From Acidimicrobiales bacterium (GTDB taxonomy: Bacteria > Actinomycetota > Acidimicrobiia > Acidimicrobiales > Poriferisodalaceae): DNA of 64,000 nt. The DNA lies in assembly GCA_014239555.1 (NCBI GenBank), contig JAAZYR010000003.1, positions 62,001-126,000 of the forward strand, written 5' to 3'. The notes below the pieces were generated by a model that was not told the origin of the DNA, searched no databases, and worked only from the letters and a program-made list of their open reading frames with translations. This document shows, piece after piece, positions 1 through 8,311 of the stretch. Positions within the stretch are counted from its first letter, which is position 1. Every line of letters starts with the position of its first letter. Position numbers and translations under genes: made by a program.

Positions 1-13
1 CACGGAGAATCCA

Positions 14-343
14 ATGCTTGAGCTTCTAATTGAAACAGACGACGAATGGAACGTCGCTGGTCGCTGCAATGACAACAATGGAACTTTGACCCACCTGTTC
101 TTTTCCGATGACATAGGCCACCAAGCAAGAGCGAAGGCGATGTGTGCGAAGTGCCCCGTAAGTGTTGAGTGTCTCGACGCGGCAATTACGCGCCGAGAGT
201 TGTGGGGTATTTGGGGCGGCGAACTCATCGAAAATGGGCGCATCGTTTTAGGCAAGCGAGGACGAGGGCGTCCCCCCAAGACCCCACGGCCGTTGGTTGC
301 CGTCGATGAAGTTCCGGTACCACCGGAGCTCATCCCGGCTTAG
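14..343 (+). CDS. WhiB-family iron-sulfur transcriptional regulator, WhiB7-like
   Basis: Small actinobacterial regulator expected to hold a [4Fe-4S] cluster and act with the primary sigma factor. The 109-residue product has the four family cysteines (C18, C44, C47, C53, with a CxxC at 44-47), then the turn GIWGGE at 65-70 and a basic AT-hook-like stretch KRGRGRPPK near 80-88. The turn followed by an RGRP-type hook is the arrangement known in WhiB7, which controls intrinsic antibiotic resistance, so I favour a WhiB7-like protein over WhiB1 or WhiB2. An acidic, proline-rich tail follows. A GGAGA ribosome-binding site lies 5 bases before the ATG. The promoter region is outside the window, so the WhiB7-type leader ORF cannot be checked. 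Family certain, subgroup moderately sure. Confidence 0.93.
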   Translation: MLELLIETDDEWNVAGRCNDNNGTLTHLFFSDDIGHQARAKAMCAKCPVSVECLDAAITRRELWGIWGGELIENGRIVLGKRGRGRPPKTPRPLVAVDEVPVPPELIPA

Positions 344-458
344 CCGAGCGAAGGAGAAGCAACCCCTACTTCTCTCTGCCGACAGACCACTGGCACGATT
401 CCCGCTGAGGGCCTCCGAAACGGCCGCCCAACAGCATTCGAATCATCAGCTCGGTCGA

Positions 459-488
459 GGAGCCCCCAGGCCAATGCCTGGGGGCTCC
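459..488 (+). terminator. Strong hairpin downstream of whiB
   Basis: Perfect 13-bp inverted repeat (GGAGCCCCCAGGC and its complement) with a CAAT loop. There is no T-run after it, so it is a hairpin terminator of the kind often seen in actinobacteria rather than a classic U-tract terminator. It sits between whiB and the thioredoxin operon; nothing else is recognisable in 344-546. Confidence 0.7.
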
Positions 489-546
489 AACGCGATCCCG
501 ATACGGTGACCAAAACCAACTGTGACATCCAACCCGTGAGAGTGAC

Positions 547-1086
547 ATGCCCAACCAGTGGAGACGACCTTTAATTGGTGCACTCGCCATTTACGTCGTT
601 GCTGCGTCAGTGTTCCTAGTGACAGGTAGGGGAGGCTCCCAAGACCAGCTCGAACCAAAAAACACAGGACAAACATTTAACCAAGGTCTGTATTCGTTGG
701 AGTTCACGACATTAGACGGGGTAAAAACTTCTTTTGCCGACTACGCAGGGGCCCCACTTATTGTCAATTTTTTTGCCTCCTGGTGCACCCCATGTGTCAA
801 AGAGATGCCCGATTTCCAGCAGCTATACGAACGTCACGGTGAACGGTTCCAAATACTTGGACTTGCTGTTGAGGGCCAGCGTCCAGCACGTCAAATTGTT
901 GAGTTAACAGGCGTTACATACCCCGTAGGGTTGGACGACAGTGACCTCCTAGTAGAACTCGGCGGGGTGGCAATGCCAACTACCGTCTTTATCTCAAAAC
1001 AAGGTGAGCTCCTCGAAAGCCACAGTGGCGTACTCACTTATTCAAATCTGATCTCTCGTACAGAAAAACTTTTTAGTAATGAATGA
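547..1086 (+). CDS. Membrane-anchored thioredoxin-like protein (TlpA/ResA type)
   Basis: Extracytoplasmic thiol-disulfide oxidoreductase. Residues 8-26 form a hydrophobic N-terminal anchor. The redox motif WCTPC is at 79-83 inside the fold, followed by EMPDF typical of TlpA/ResA proteins, and a cis-proline segment AMPTTVFI lies near residue 140. The length of 179 residues fits the family. The stop overlaps the start of the CcdA gene by 8 bp, so the two are translated together: CcdA would carry electrons across the membrane to this protein. Likely roles are keeping apo-cytochrome c or copper-site cysteines reduced, which would suit the nearby oxidase genes, but the substrate is not shown by the sequence. 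Confidence 0.9.
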   Translation: MPNQWRRPLIGALAIYVVAASVFLVTGRGGSQDQLEPKNTGQTFNQGLYSLEFTTLDGVKTSFADYAGAPLIVNFFASWCTPCVKEMPDFQQLYERHGERFQILGLAVEGQRPARQIVELTGVTYPVGLDDSDLLVELGGVAMPTTVFISKQGELLESHSGVLTYSNLISRTEKLFSNE

Positions 1087-1936
1087 CGTCAACCTGGCTT
1101 TCGCCTTTACCGCAGGCATCGTCGCCACCATCAACCCTTGTGGCTTTGCGATGCTCCCTGCATACCTCTCCTACTTTCTGGGCATTGAGGCAAACTCCGA
1201 TGGGACTCGAGGGGCAAGCATTGCTCGCGCACTCACCACAGGGTCCACTGTTTCTCTGGGATTCTTGATGGTCTTTGGAGTCGCCGGCGTATTAATTTCG
1301 GCGGGTCTGACGGCTATCCGAGAAGTAATTCCTTGGGTCGCCGTTGCAGTAGGCCTGGCCTTGGTGATTTTAGGCACCGCCGTAACTGCTGGTAAACGTA
1401 TCGACTTAGCGATGCCAAAATTCCAAAGGGGGACTGGGAGCAAAGACCTGCGGTCTCTGCTCCTTTTTGGTGTTTCTTACGCTGTGGCATCAATCTCGTG
1501 CGGGCTTCCCACCTTTATCGTCGTGGTTTCCACCTCAGTTAACGGTTTCCGCTCTGGGTTGCTTGCGTTCCTCACTTATGCCTTAGGCATGGCGATCACA
1601 TTGCTCTCGTTGACCGTAAGTTTGGCCTTAGCGCGCTCTTCTTTCCTTGAAAAATTACGCTCCCTGGTTCGGTTCGTTGATCGAGCGTCCGGATTGTTAA
1701 TGGTTCTAGCTGGCATTTATCTAGTCATGTACTGGCTAACTGAACGCGCTGGCAGTCGAACAAATTGGTTCATCGACGCGATCGAAAACTGGAGCGCGAA
1801 TCTAAGTAACACGATCACTGATCTAGGAGGGGTACGCACCGGGGTTCTTCTTAGTGTGGTCCTAGCCCTTGGCCTCATCGTCTGGTTGATTCAATTTGAG
1901 CCTGCGTCATCAGATAGCTCACCTGAGAGACTGTAA
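1079..1936 (+). CDS. ccdA: CcdA/DsbD-family transmembrane electron carrier
   Basis: Polytopic membrane protein that moves reducing equivalents from cytoplasmic thioredoxin to the outside. The 285-residue product has the two membrane-embedded cysteines of the family: C21 in NPCGF in the first helix and C141 in SISCGLP in the middle. There are about six to seven hydrophobic helices, slightly longer than the minimal CcdA because of an extra C-terminal helix (about 255-272). It starts inside the end of the TlpA-like gene. Cytoplasmic thioredoxin and its reductase are encoded at the far end of this window. Confidence 0.88.
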   Translation: MNDVNLAFAFTAGIVATINPCGFAMLPAYLSYFLGIEANSDGTRGASIARALTTGSTVSLGFLMVFGVAGVLISAGLTAIREVIPWVAVAVGLALVILGTAVTAGKRIDLAMPKFQRGTGSKDLRSLLLFGVSYAVASISCGLPTFIVVVSTSVNGFRSGLLAFLTYALGMAITLLSLTVSLALARSSFLEKLRSLVRFVDRASGLLMVLAGIYLVMYWLTERAGSRTNWFIDAIENWSANLSNTITDLGGVRTGVLLSVVLALGLIVWLIQFEPASSDSSPERL

Positions 1937-1938
1937 AG

Positions 1939-2595
1939 ATGGCGTTGCACCTGGGCGATCACGACTTGTTACAAACAGAGCACCCTTTCCGATCCCTGCT
2001 ATCGCAACCTGGGGTTAGCGAAGTGCTACAGCTTGGCTCACAGTTCGGATTCATGGCTTTTCATGGTGGATGGCTCGAAGAAGTCACCGATGACATCGCG
2101 AGCGCTGCAGCAGAAAGATCGGGAGCTTCCTATTACGGAGTACTCCAGGGACCCGATGATCAGTGGCATATCCCTTCGCATTTAGTCAGCCCAGCAGAAT
2201 CTGAGGCACTAAATACTTTCCTCGGGCATGTGGAAGTCGTTGTTGCAATTCATGGGTTCGGTCGACCTGATTTGCTTCGGTCTGTTCTATTGGGCGGGCG
2301 TAACCGAGAGTTGGCTGAATTCGTTGCGTGCCGCCTCATTGCCCATTTACCTCATTACGAAATCGTGCACGACATAGGTTCGGTACCACCGGGTCTACGT
2401 GGGCAACATGCCCGAAATCCAGTGAATCTCCCCCGGCGTGGTGGCGTGCAAATCGAGCTACCGCCACGCATTCGCGGGAAGAGCCCTATGTGGACTGGTT
2501 TCAAAGGCCCTGGACGGGTCCCTCATCATGAAGCATTGATTGAGGGGTTGGCGACTGCGGCCACCGATTGGTGCCGTCTTCATAGCGAGTTTTAG
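1939..2595 (+). CDS. Poly-gamma-glutamate hydrolase family protein (PF05908-like)
   Basis: 218-residue protein resembling the phage-type poly-gamma-glutamate hydrolases, zinc peptidases with an M14-like fold. Visible signatures are FHGGWLEEVTDDIA at 41-54, matching the HGG...E...A start of that family, and a second histidine motif VAIHGFG at 102-108, with GGRNREL after it. No signal peptide or membrane segment is evident, so it seems cytoplasmic. The ATG lies 2 bp after the ccdA stop, placing it in the thioredoxin operon. Poly-gamma-glutamate is not an obvious partner of CcdA, so the true substrate may differ. The assignment rests on motif recall, not a search. Confidence 0.6.
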   Translation: MALHLGDHDLLQTEHPFRSLLSQPGVSEVLQLGSQFGFMAFHGGWLEEVTDDIASAAAERSGASYYGVLQGPDDQWHIPSHLVSPAESEALNTFLGHVEVVVAIHGFGRPDLLRSVLLGGRNRELAEFVACRLIAHLPHYEIVHDIGSVPPGLRGQHARNPVNLPRRGGVQIELPPRIRGKSPMWTGFKGPGRVPHHEALIEGLATAATDWCRLHSEF

Positions 2596-2598
2596 TCC

Positions 2599-3249
2599 TT
2601 ACGGGGCGAGACGCTCCAAGCTCCACGTTTCACCAATTCGTGTATAGAGCAGGCGGTCATGGAGGCGATGGGGGCGCCCTTGCCAAAATTCGACCGTGTC
2701 CGGTACCAGAATGTAACCGCCCCAGTTCACTGGGCGTTCCGGCGACTCACCTTCTAGTTCCGAGTCAAGTTGCTTCCATTTGTCTTCAAGTTCTCGACGG
2801 TCTCTCACCGGATAGCTCTGGTTTGATACGACAGCCGAAATTTGCGATGCGCGGTCTCGACGGGAGAAATACTGGTCGCTACTTTCGGGCGTCATTTTTT
2901 CTACCGTCCCCGTCAATCGTATTTGCCGCTCTAACTCCAACCAACCAAGCAGAGCAGCAGCGGTTTCTTTTTGTGCCAGGTCGCGGCCTTTGCGGCTTTC
3001 ATAGTTGGTGTAAAAAACAAAGCCCCCATCCGCATAACCGCGCAGTAACACATTACGAAGCGACGGTTCTGACTCTTCACTGACTGTTCCTAGTGTCATC
3101 GCATTTGCGTTGTGGAATTCAAGTTCTTCGGCGTAAGCCATCCAAGCGTCAAAGAGATACATCGGATCAGCGGGAGCGTCGGCTTTGGATAATCCGTGTG
3201 CCATCAAGGTTTCTCGGATCCTCTTCAACTCATTCGATTCTGGCATCAC
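2599..3249 (-). CDS. pdxH: Pyridoxamine 5'-phosphate oxidase
   Basis: FMN enzyme that oxidises pyridoxamine or pyridoxine 5'-phosphate to pyridoxal 5'-phosphate, the last step of B6 salvage. At 216 residues it is full length. RNVLLRG and the FYTNYESRKG segment form the FMN/substrate region, and the C-terminal signature RPHRLHDR...W...RLAP is intact. A GTG at the 5' end is followed directly by an ATG, so the start may be one codon later. It converges with the upstream operon, leaving only 3 bp between stops. Confidence 0.95.
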   Translation of the reverse strand: MMPESNELKRIRETLMAHGLSKADAPADPMYLFDAWMAYAEELEFHNANAMTLGTVSEESEPSLRNVLLRGYADGGFVFYTNYESRKGRDLAQKETAAALLGWLELERQIRLTGTVEKMTPESSDQYFSRRDRASQISAVVSNQSYPVRDRRELEDKWKQLDSELEGESPERPVNWGGYILVPDTVEFWQGRPHRLHDRLLYTRIGETWSLERLAP

Positions 3250-3284
3250 TGTGCGGGCCCCGCTTCTCTACTAGGCACTATGCC

Positions 3285-3632
3285 ATGACAACACGATCGG
3301 CGTCCGCTGTCATGGTTGCAGCAGCGGTCGGCGCAGGTTTTCGCTGGTTCCTCGGCATTTCAGTTGGCCAAGAGTGCGGGCTATTAGCAGCAAACATCGC
3401 CGGTTGTGCATTGATTGGATGGGCTTCTCACTCTCATGAACAGAAGTGGGATCAGGCGTGGTTAACCGCTGGGCTATGCGGATCATTCACCAGTTTTTCT
3501 GGCTTGGCGGTTCAACTTGCTACGGGACTCGAAAGCCAACGCTGGTCGTATGTTTCGGTCTGGGCCGCTGCATCGTTACTTGGTTGCGGTGTGGGTTTTG
3601 ACCTCGGTCGGTCATTCAGGGGCAGTCGATGA
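3285..3632 (+). CDS. crcB: Fluoride exporter CrcB/Fluc, first subunit
   Basis: Small four-helix membrane protein of the Fluc family, which exports fluoride. The ATG at 3285 gives 115 residues; the open frame extends upstream but only as an antisense shadow of pdxH. GAGFRWFLG near the start, the conserved Asn in AANIAG and the break-helix motif GSFTSFSG (GGFTTFSTF in the family) support the call. Its stop overlaps the next gene by 4 bp. Two adjacent unequal copies are typical of species whose channel is a heterodimer. Confidence 0.88.
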   Translation: MTTRSASAVMVAAAVGAGFRWFLGISVGQECGLLAANIAGCALIGWASHSHEQKWDQAWLTAGLCGSFTSFSGLAVQLATGLESQRWSYVSVWAAASLLGCGVGFDLGRSFRGSR

Positions 3633-3949
3633 CGATCGTGTTGTTCGTTCTCGCTGCAAGCTTCGGTGCAATAACCCGTTGGAAACTGACCGACCGTTGG
3701 GGACGTGTGGGCACCTGGGCGTTGAACATGGCCGGCGCATTGGGGTTGGGGTTTCTAACAGGATTGGGTGGGACGTTAGTCACCGTCGTGGGAACAGCGG
3801 GAATCGGCGCTCTCACCACGGTTTCAGGAGTAGCGCGCGAAGTCTCTGTCTTGGCTTCAGTTTCTCAGCTGCGCGCTGCCCTGTACCTTTTCGTGACTCT
3901 TGTGACCGGCATCTGTGCGGCGTGGATTGGTGTTCATTGGGGGATGTGA
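3629..3949 (+). CDS. crcB: Fluoride exporter CrcB/Fluc, second subunit
   Basis: 106-residue partner of the preceding CrcB, starting in its ATGA overlap. It keeps the early GAITRW motif, the helix-2 asparagine (LNMAG) and a diverged version of the central loop, GIGALTTVSGVAREV, in place of GGFTTFSTFSLE. Four hydrophobic helices span nearly the whole protein. The weaker phenylalanine-rich motif suggests the two subunits are specialised and work only together (inference). Confidence 0.85.
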   Translation: MTIVLFVLAASFGAITRWKLTDRWGRVGTWALNMAGALGLGFLTGLGGTLVTVVGTAGIGALTTVSGVAREVSVLASVSQLRAALYLFVTLVTGICAAWIGVHWGM

Positions 3950-3951
3950 GA

Positions 3952-5202
3952 TCAAGAGGGCCCGGGTATGGAATCGAAACCCGTGTAGGGCCTAAGCGCT
4001 TCTGGAATGGAAACTGAGCCATCGACTTGTTGTCCGTTTTCCATCAGGAAAACGAGCGTGCGGGAAATTGCGCAAGCGGTGCCGTTCAAAGTGTGGAGCA
4101 AGCCCGTGCCATCACCGCGATACCGGCTGCCCATACGTCGAGCTGAATAATCCGTGTAATTGGAACAAGACGTCACTTCGCGGTAGGCACCTTCAGACGG
4201 CAACCAAACTTCGAGATCATATTTTTTCGCCGCCGCCGCGCCAAGATCGCCAGCCGCGACATTAATTACGCGATATGGCAAATCGAGGGACGCAACAATT
4301 TCCTCCTGTATCGATCGGAGGGTTTCTAATTCATCCCAACTGCGTTCAGGGTCGCAGAAAGAGAACATTTCGACTTTGTCGAACTGGTGAACCCTGAAAA
4401 TGCCGCGTGTGTCTTTCCCATAGGTTCCTGCTTCGCGGCGAAAGCACGAAGAAAACCCTGCGTAGCGAATGGGCAAGGAGTCTCGTTCGAGGTGTTCACC
4501 CCGATGAAGGCCGGCGAGAGCAACTTCAGAAGTCCCAATGAGAAACAGATCGTCGCCCGCTATTTCGTAGACCTGGTGTCGATCTGTTGGGAAGAACCCG
4601 GCGTCAACCATCATCTCTTCGCGAACCAGTACCGGCGGGACTACCGGCACAAAGCTCTGTTTTTCTAGAAGATCAAAAGCGAATTGGACGAGTGCGAATT
4701 CAACTCGGACAGCGGGACCCATGAGATAGGCAAATCGGCTGCCGCTATTTCTGACAGCCCGCTCGCTGTCGACGATCCCCAAAAGTTCACCCAACTCTGC
4801 GTGATCATGGGTAGGCGCTGGCGTCCGCTCGCCAACCTCTCGTTCTGTCACGAAATTATTTTCGTCCCCTGGCGGCACAGAACTGTGTGCCGGATTGGGG
4901 ATCTGAAGTGCTAGTTCTTCAACCTCCGTGGAAGCCGTGTTCTCGGCGGCCTCGAGCTTATCTAGCTCCGTTTTCAATCGAGTCGCTTCGGCGATCTTGG
5001 ATTCACGTTCGTTAGGTTCTGCTCTACCTATTGCCTTAGAGGCAGCGTTTTGTGCCGCTCGAGCCTCTTCGGCATCGTGCATAGCTGATCTGCGACGTTC
5101 ATCTGCTTCTAAAACTGCGGTAATCAGCCCAGGGTCTGCGCCTTTTTTTGTTGCGCCGTCACGGTAATCAGCGTTTTCTCGTAAGCGGCGGAGGTCAATC
5201 AC
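3952..5202 (-). CDS. serS: Seryl-tRNA synthetase
   Basis: Class II aminoacyl-tRNA synthetase charging tRNA-Ser. The 416-residue length is normal. The N-terminal coiled-coil arm (about 30-100) is rich in Ala, Glu and Lys; class II motif 2 appears as CFRREAGTYGKDTRG and motif 3 as GLLHTLNGTACAISRTL, followed by the C-terminal IPEALRPY signature. Translation begins at a GTG. It ends 2 bp from the convergent crcB stop. Confidence 0.97.
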   Translation of the reverse strand: MIDLRRLRENADYRDGATKKGADPGLITAVLEADERRRSAMHDAEEARAAQNAASKAIGRAEPNERESKIAEATRLKTELDKLEAAENTASTEVEELALQIPNPAHSSVPPGDENNFVTEREVGERTPAPTHDHAELGELLGIVDSERAVRNSGSRFAYLMGPAVRVEFALVQFAFDLLEKQSFVPVVPPVLVREEMMVDAGFFPTDRHQVYEIAGDDLFLIGTSEVALAGLHRGEHLERDSLPIRYAGFSSCFRREAGTYGKDTRGIFRVHQFDKVEMFSFCDPERSWDELETLRSIQEEIVASLDLPYRVINVAAGDLGAAAAKKYDLEVWLPSEGAYREVTSCSNYTDYSARRMGSRYRGDGTGLLHTLNGTACAISRTLVFLMENGQQVDGSVSIPEALRPYTGFDSIPGPS

Positions 5203-5269
5203 AGCTACCGAAGCTACCGGGCGCGGGGCTCTTCATAACTTCTATATTTGCAGCCTTCGAGTGGGTGAC

Positions 5270-5623
5270 TCAACAGAACGCGCTTGCATCACATCCAGCG
5301 GGGTCCTGCCAGAAGGCCAGCGAAGTCCCCATAGCGGCGAACACAACTACTGCGAGTATCAATCCCGTCACGAACAGATAGCTAAATACCTTGCTGTCAA
5401 ACTTCAAATGCATGAAGTAGGAGACGACGATTTGGAACTTAACGACCATAAGTATGAGCAGTGACGGGATTTCCACAACTCCAAAATCGACGAAGTAGGT
5501 CGCTACTTCGACACCTGTAAGGATGGCAAGAATGAGAGCGACCTTGATATAGCCAACGTCACTCAAGCCATGATCAGAATGTTCTTGGTGCGTCTCGTCC
5601 TCGGAGACTGTGGCGGTGTTCAT
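5270..5623 (-). CDS. Cytochrome c oxidase subunit IV-type protein (COX4_pro family)
   Basis: 117-residue membrane protein with three helices, at about 27-46, 51-72 and 82-106. The segment ending helix 2, YFMHLKFDSK, is the hallmark of prokaryotic subunit IV (PF03626). It is the last gene of the oxidase operon, just after ctaE, with a TAGGAG ribosome-binding site 10 bases before the ATG. The N-terminus is charged and histidine-rich (HQEHSDH). Known role of the family: assembly or stability of the heme-copper oxidase, without cofactors. Confidence 0.82.
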   Translation of the reverse strand: MNTATVSEDETHQEHSDHGLSDVGYIKVALILAILTGVEVATYFVDFGVVEIPSLLILMVVKFQIVVSYFMHLKFDSKVFSYLFVTGLILAVVVFAAMGTSLAFWQDPAGCDASAFC

Positions 5624-5636
5624 ATGACCAATGCTC

Positions 5637-6281
5637 CTAAGGGATCAGATAGACGACCGCGAAGATAACAATCCACACGATGTCAACAAAGTGCCAATAA
5701 AGGCCGATTATTTCAATAGTTTCAGCGCGTTCGGGACCTAAGTTTCCCCGAGTGACAAGCACCCACATCGTCACGAGCATGACTATGCCCAGAGAAACGT
5801 GCACCCCATGAAAGCCGGTGAGGGTGAAGAAAGCAGACGAGGAGATGTTGGTCGTAAAACCAAGGCCTTCCCGATAAAACCCTGTGAATTCGTAGACCTG
5901 GCCGGCAATAAAAATGGAACCCAACGCGGCGGTGGTTAACAACCACAGCTTGCATCGCTCCATTTCGGCTCTTTGTATGGAAGTCACTGCTAGCACCATG
6001 GTCAACGAACTCATCAGAAGAACAAACGAGCTAACTGAGGTAAACGGAATGTCGAAAAGGTCTGCGGCTGTCGGACCTTTGGTTGCGGGACCAACTCGAT
6101 TCCGGCACAGCAAATAGGTCGAGATAAGGGCACCGAAAAGTAGACAATCTGAACCTAAGAAGGCCCACATCGTGACCTTTTCGTTGGTCAACCCAGTATT
6201 CGTCGGCAGGTGATGGTGGTCGTCCCAATCAGTTCGGCCGTACGCCAGTTCAGAGGTCTGGGTCTCAGCAGTATCAGCCAA
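5637..6281 (-). CDS. ctaE: Cytochrome c oxidase subunit III
   Basis: Membrane subunit III of the aa3 oxidase. The TTG at 6281 is the best start: a GAGGAGG ribosome-binding site lies 5-6 bases upstream and the TTG overlaps the ctaD stop by 8 bp. Earlier in-frame starts would extend the overlap and add unconserved sequence. The resulting 214 residues match the family. Conserved features are MWAFLGSDCLLFG in the first helix, GQVYEF, the FHGVHV motif and the terminal WHFVDIVWIVIF helix. Five helices are visible, the short actinobacterial form. Confidence 0.93.
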   Translation of the reverse strand: MADTAETQTSELAYGRTDWDDHHHLPTNTGLTNEKVTMWAFLGSDCLLFGALISTYLLCRNRVGPATKGPTAADLFDIPFTSVSSFVLLMSSLTMVLAVTSIQRAEMERCKLWLLTTAALGSIFIAGQVYEFTGFYREGLGFTTNISSSAFFTLTGFHGVHVSLGIVMLVTMWVLVTRGNLGPERAETIEIIGLYWHFVDIVWIVIFAVVYLIP

Positions 6282-8277
6282 CGGGGGCCTCCTCGGCTGT
6301 GTCGTTGTCACTGCCATCGGGTTCAGTTGTGTCCGGGTCCTGATGCTCTCCGTGCCCATCATGACCAGCGTCAGGATCAGTAGCCGGCTCGAGACTCCAG
6401 CCATACATAGAGCCAAGCATCAGCAACAACCCGATTCCAGACAGCCACAGGTTGTAGATCAACCCCAGGGCAATCAGCGGAAGCCCCGCCGCGAGCACGA
6501 TGGGCCAATACGAAGCTGAAGGTAAGTGGGGGTGTTGGTCTCCCTTTTGAGCAATGTCGTTGCCATCAGCAACTTTGCGGAGCTTGCCTGTTTCGTCTGT
6601 CTGGTACTTCTTGTGCCAGAAATCGTCAAGATCAGTGACCACAGGGACGTAATCAAAGTTGTGTTCAGGAGCGGGTGAAGGTATCGCCCATTCGAGGGTC
6701 CTCCCGTCCCACGGATCAGCTCCCTCTTGTGGGACTGTTCCCGCTTTATAACCGAGCCAGGTCCGAACAATGTTGATGGCGAAGATAATCATGCCCATCA
6801 AGATCACGAAAGCGCCGATGCTCACCACAGCGTTCCAAAAGTCGAACCCGTCTTCAGGTCCGTAGTTGCTGTGCCGACGCGCCATGCCTTGCAAGCCGAG
6901 TATGTGCATGGGACCGAAGGTCATGTTGAACCCGATGAGCACGAGCCAGAAGTGCCATTTCCCGAGAGCTTCGTTGAGTTTGTAGCCGAACGCTTTTGGC
7001 CACCAGTAGTACATCCCGGCGAACAACCCCATTAGTGCCCCACCAAAAAGTACATAGTGGAAGTGGGCGACAATGAAATAGGTGTCGGTTTGCTGGGTGT
7101 CAGCGGGCGCGACTGCATGCATCACACCAGACAACCCGCCGATTGTGAACATTGAAACCAGTGACACGGAGAACATCATTGGCACCGTAAATTTGATGTT
7201 GCCGCCCCACATTGTTGCGATCCAGTTCAAAATCTTGACACCAGTCGGCACTGCGATGAACATCGTTGTTGCAGAGAAAGCTGCCACTCCGACTGGTCCG
7301 AGGCCGGAAACGAACATGTGGTGTGCCCAAACCCCCCAGCCCATAAACCCGATCGCCGCGCCCGAAATTACAATGACCGAATAACCAAAAAGAGGTTTCC
7401 GTGAGAACACTGGCAATGTTTCGGAGACAATGCCAAATGACGGGAGAATGAGGATATACACCTCTGGGTGTCCAAAAATCCAAAAGAGGTGTTGCCAAAG
7501 CAACGGATCTGCGCCCATTGCAACGTTGAAAAAGTTGGCGTCAAATGTCCGGTCGAAGCTGAGGAGCACCAGAGCAACTGTGATGACTGGCAAGGCAAAG
7601 AGCAGCAAAAACTGGACTACCAGAATCATCCAAGTGAAGACCGGCATTCGAAGCATGGTCATCCCGGGTGCTCTCATATTGACGATCGTCACAATGAGAT
7701 TGATCGAACCCACCAGGGAGGCGATGCCCACTATTTGGAGTCCAAGTGCATAGAAATCCATGCCATTACCAGGTGAGTAGGTCATGCCGGTATTGGGGGC
7801 GTAAGCGAACCAACCACCGTCTGGGCCACCACCCAGGAACCAACTGAGATTCAGAAAAATTCCTCCGAAAATGAACAGCCAGAGACCCAAAGCGTTCATG
7901 CGTGGGAAGGCGACGTCTCGGGCTCCGATTTGCAGGGGCACCATGTAGTTCGCAAACGCTGCCGCGAGCGGCATGATGACGAGGAACACCATTGTTGTGC
8001 CATGCATCGTGAAAATCTGGTTGTACTGGTCTGCAGTCAGCACGCTGCCGTCTGGGGTAAATAGCTGCAACCTGATCAGAAGTGCTTCGATACCTCCCCA
8101 AAAGAACCAGAACATTGCAACAACGCCGTACATGATTCCGATTTTTTTGTGGTCAACGGTAAAGAACCACGCACGCCAACCGCTGGCGTGGGTGGGACGC
8201 GCGAACACCCCCGTTGTGGGGGCGATCTCGCCTGATTCAAGTTCGAGGATTTCGGGTGATTCCTCGGTCATGGCCAT
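6274..8277 (-). CDS. ctaD: Cytochrome c oxidase subunit I (catalytic, aa3 type)
   Basis: Catalytic subunit reducing O2 to water and pumping protons. All metal ligands are present: H92 and H407 for heme a, H405 for heme a3, and H270, H319 and H320 for CuB, with the cross-linked Tyr274 and the proton-channel Glu272 of GHPEVY. K348 fits the K channel. At 667 residues it is longer than the core enzyme; after about residue 580 there is a linker, two extra helices (SYWPIVLAAG to MLGSMYGWSLEP) and an acidic His/Asp-rich tail, resembling a fused actinobacterial subunit IV. AGGAGA lies 9 bases before the ATG. Same operon as ctaC. Confidence 0.97.
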   Translation of the reverse strand: MAMTEESPEILELESGEIAPTTGVFARPTHASGWRAWFFTVDHKKIGIMYGVVAMFWFFWGGIEALLIRLQLFTPDGSVLTADQYNQIFTMHGTTMVFLVIMPLAAAFANYMVPLQIGARDVAFPRMNALGLWLFIFGGIFLNLSWFLGGGPDGGWFAYAPNTGMTYSPGNGMDFYALGLQIVGIASLVGSINLIVTIVNMRAPGMTMLRMPVFTWMILVVQFLLLFALPVITVALVLLSFDRTFDANFFNVAMGADPLLWQHLFWIFGHPEVYILILPSFGIVSETLPVFSRKPLFGYSVIVISGAAIGFMGWGVWAHHMFVSGLGPVGVAAFSATTMFIAVPTGVKILNWIATMWGGNIKFTVPMMFSVSLVSMFTIGGLSGVMHAVAPADTQQTDTYFIVAHFHYVLFGGALMGLFAGMYYWWPKAFGYKLNEALGKWHFWLVLIGFNMTFGPMHILGLQGMARRHSNYGPEDGFDFWNAVVSIGAFVILMGMIIFAINIVRTWLGYKAGTVPQEGADPWDGRTLEWAIPSPAPEHNFDYVPVVTDLDDFWHKKYQTDETGKLRKVADGNDIAQKGDQHPHLPSASYWPIVLAAGLPLIALGLIYNLWLSGIGLLLMLGSMYGWSLEPATDPDAGHDGHGEHQDPDTTEPDGSDNDTAEEAPVG

Positions 8278-8311
8278 GGGTTTCGGTCTCCTGGAAGCCG
8301 CGACGGGCAGG

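Noticed and set aside
3093-3284. Upstream extension of the first crcB frame
   Set aside because: It is the antisense of pdxH; CrcB homology starts at the ATG at 3285.
3250-3284. Possible fluoride riboswitch before crcB
   Set aside because: Only 35 bases separate pdxH and crcB and no riboswitch core is visible.
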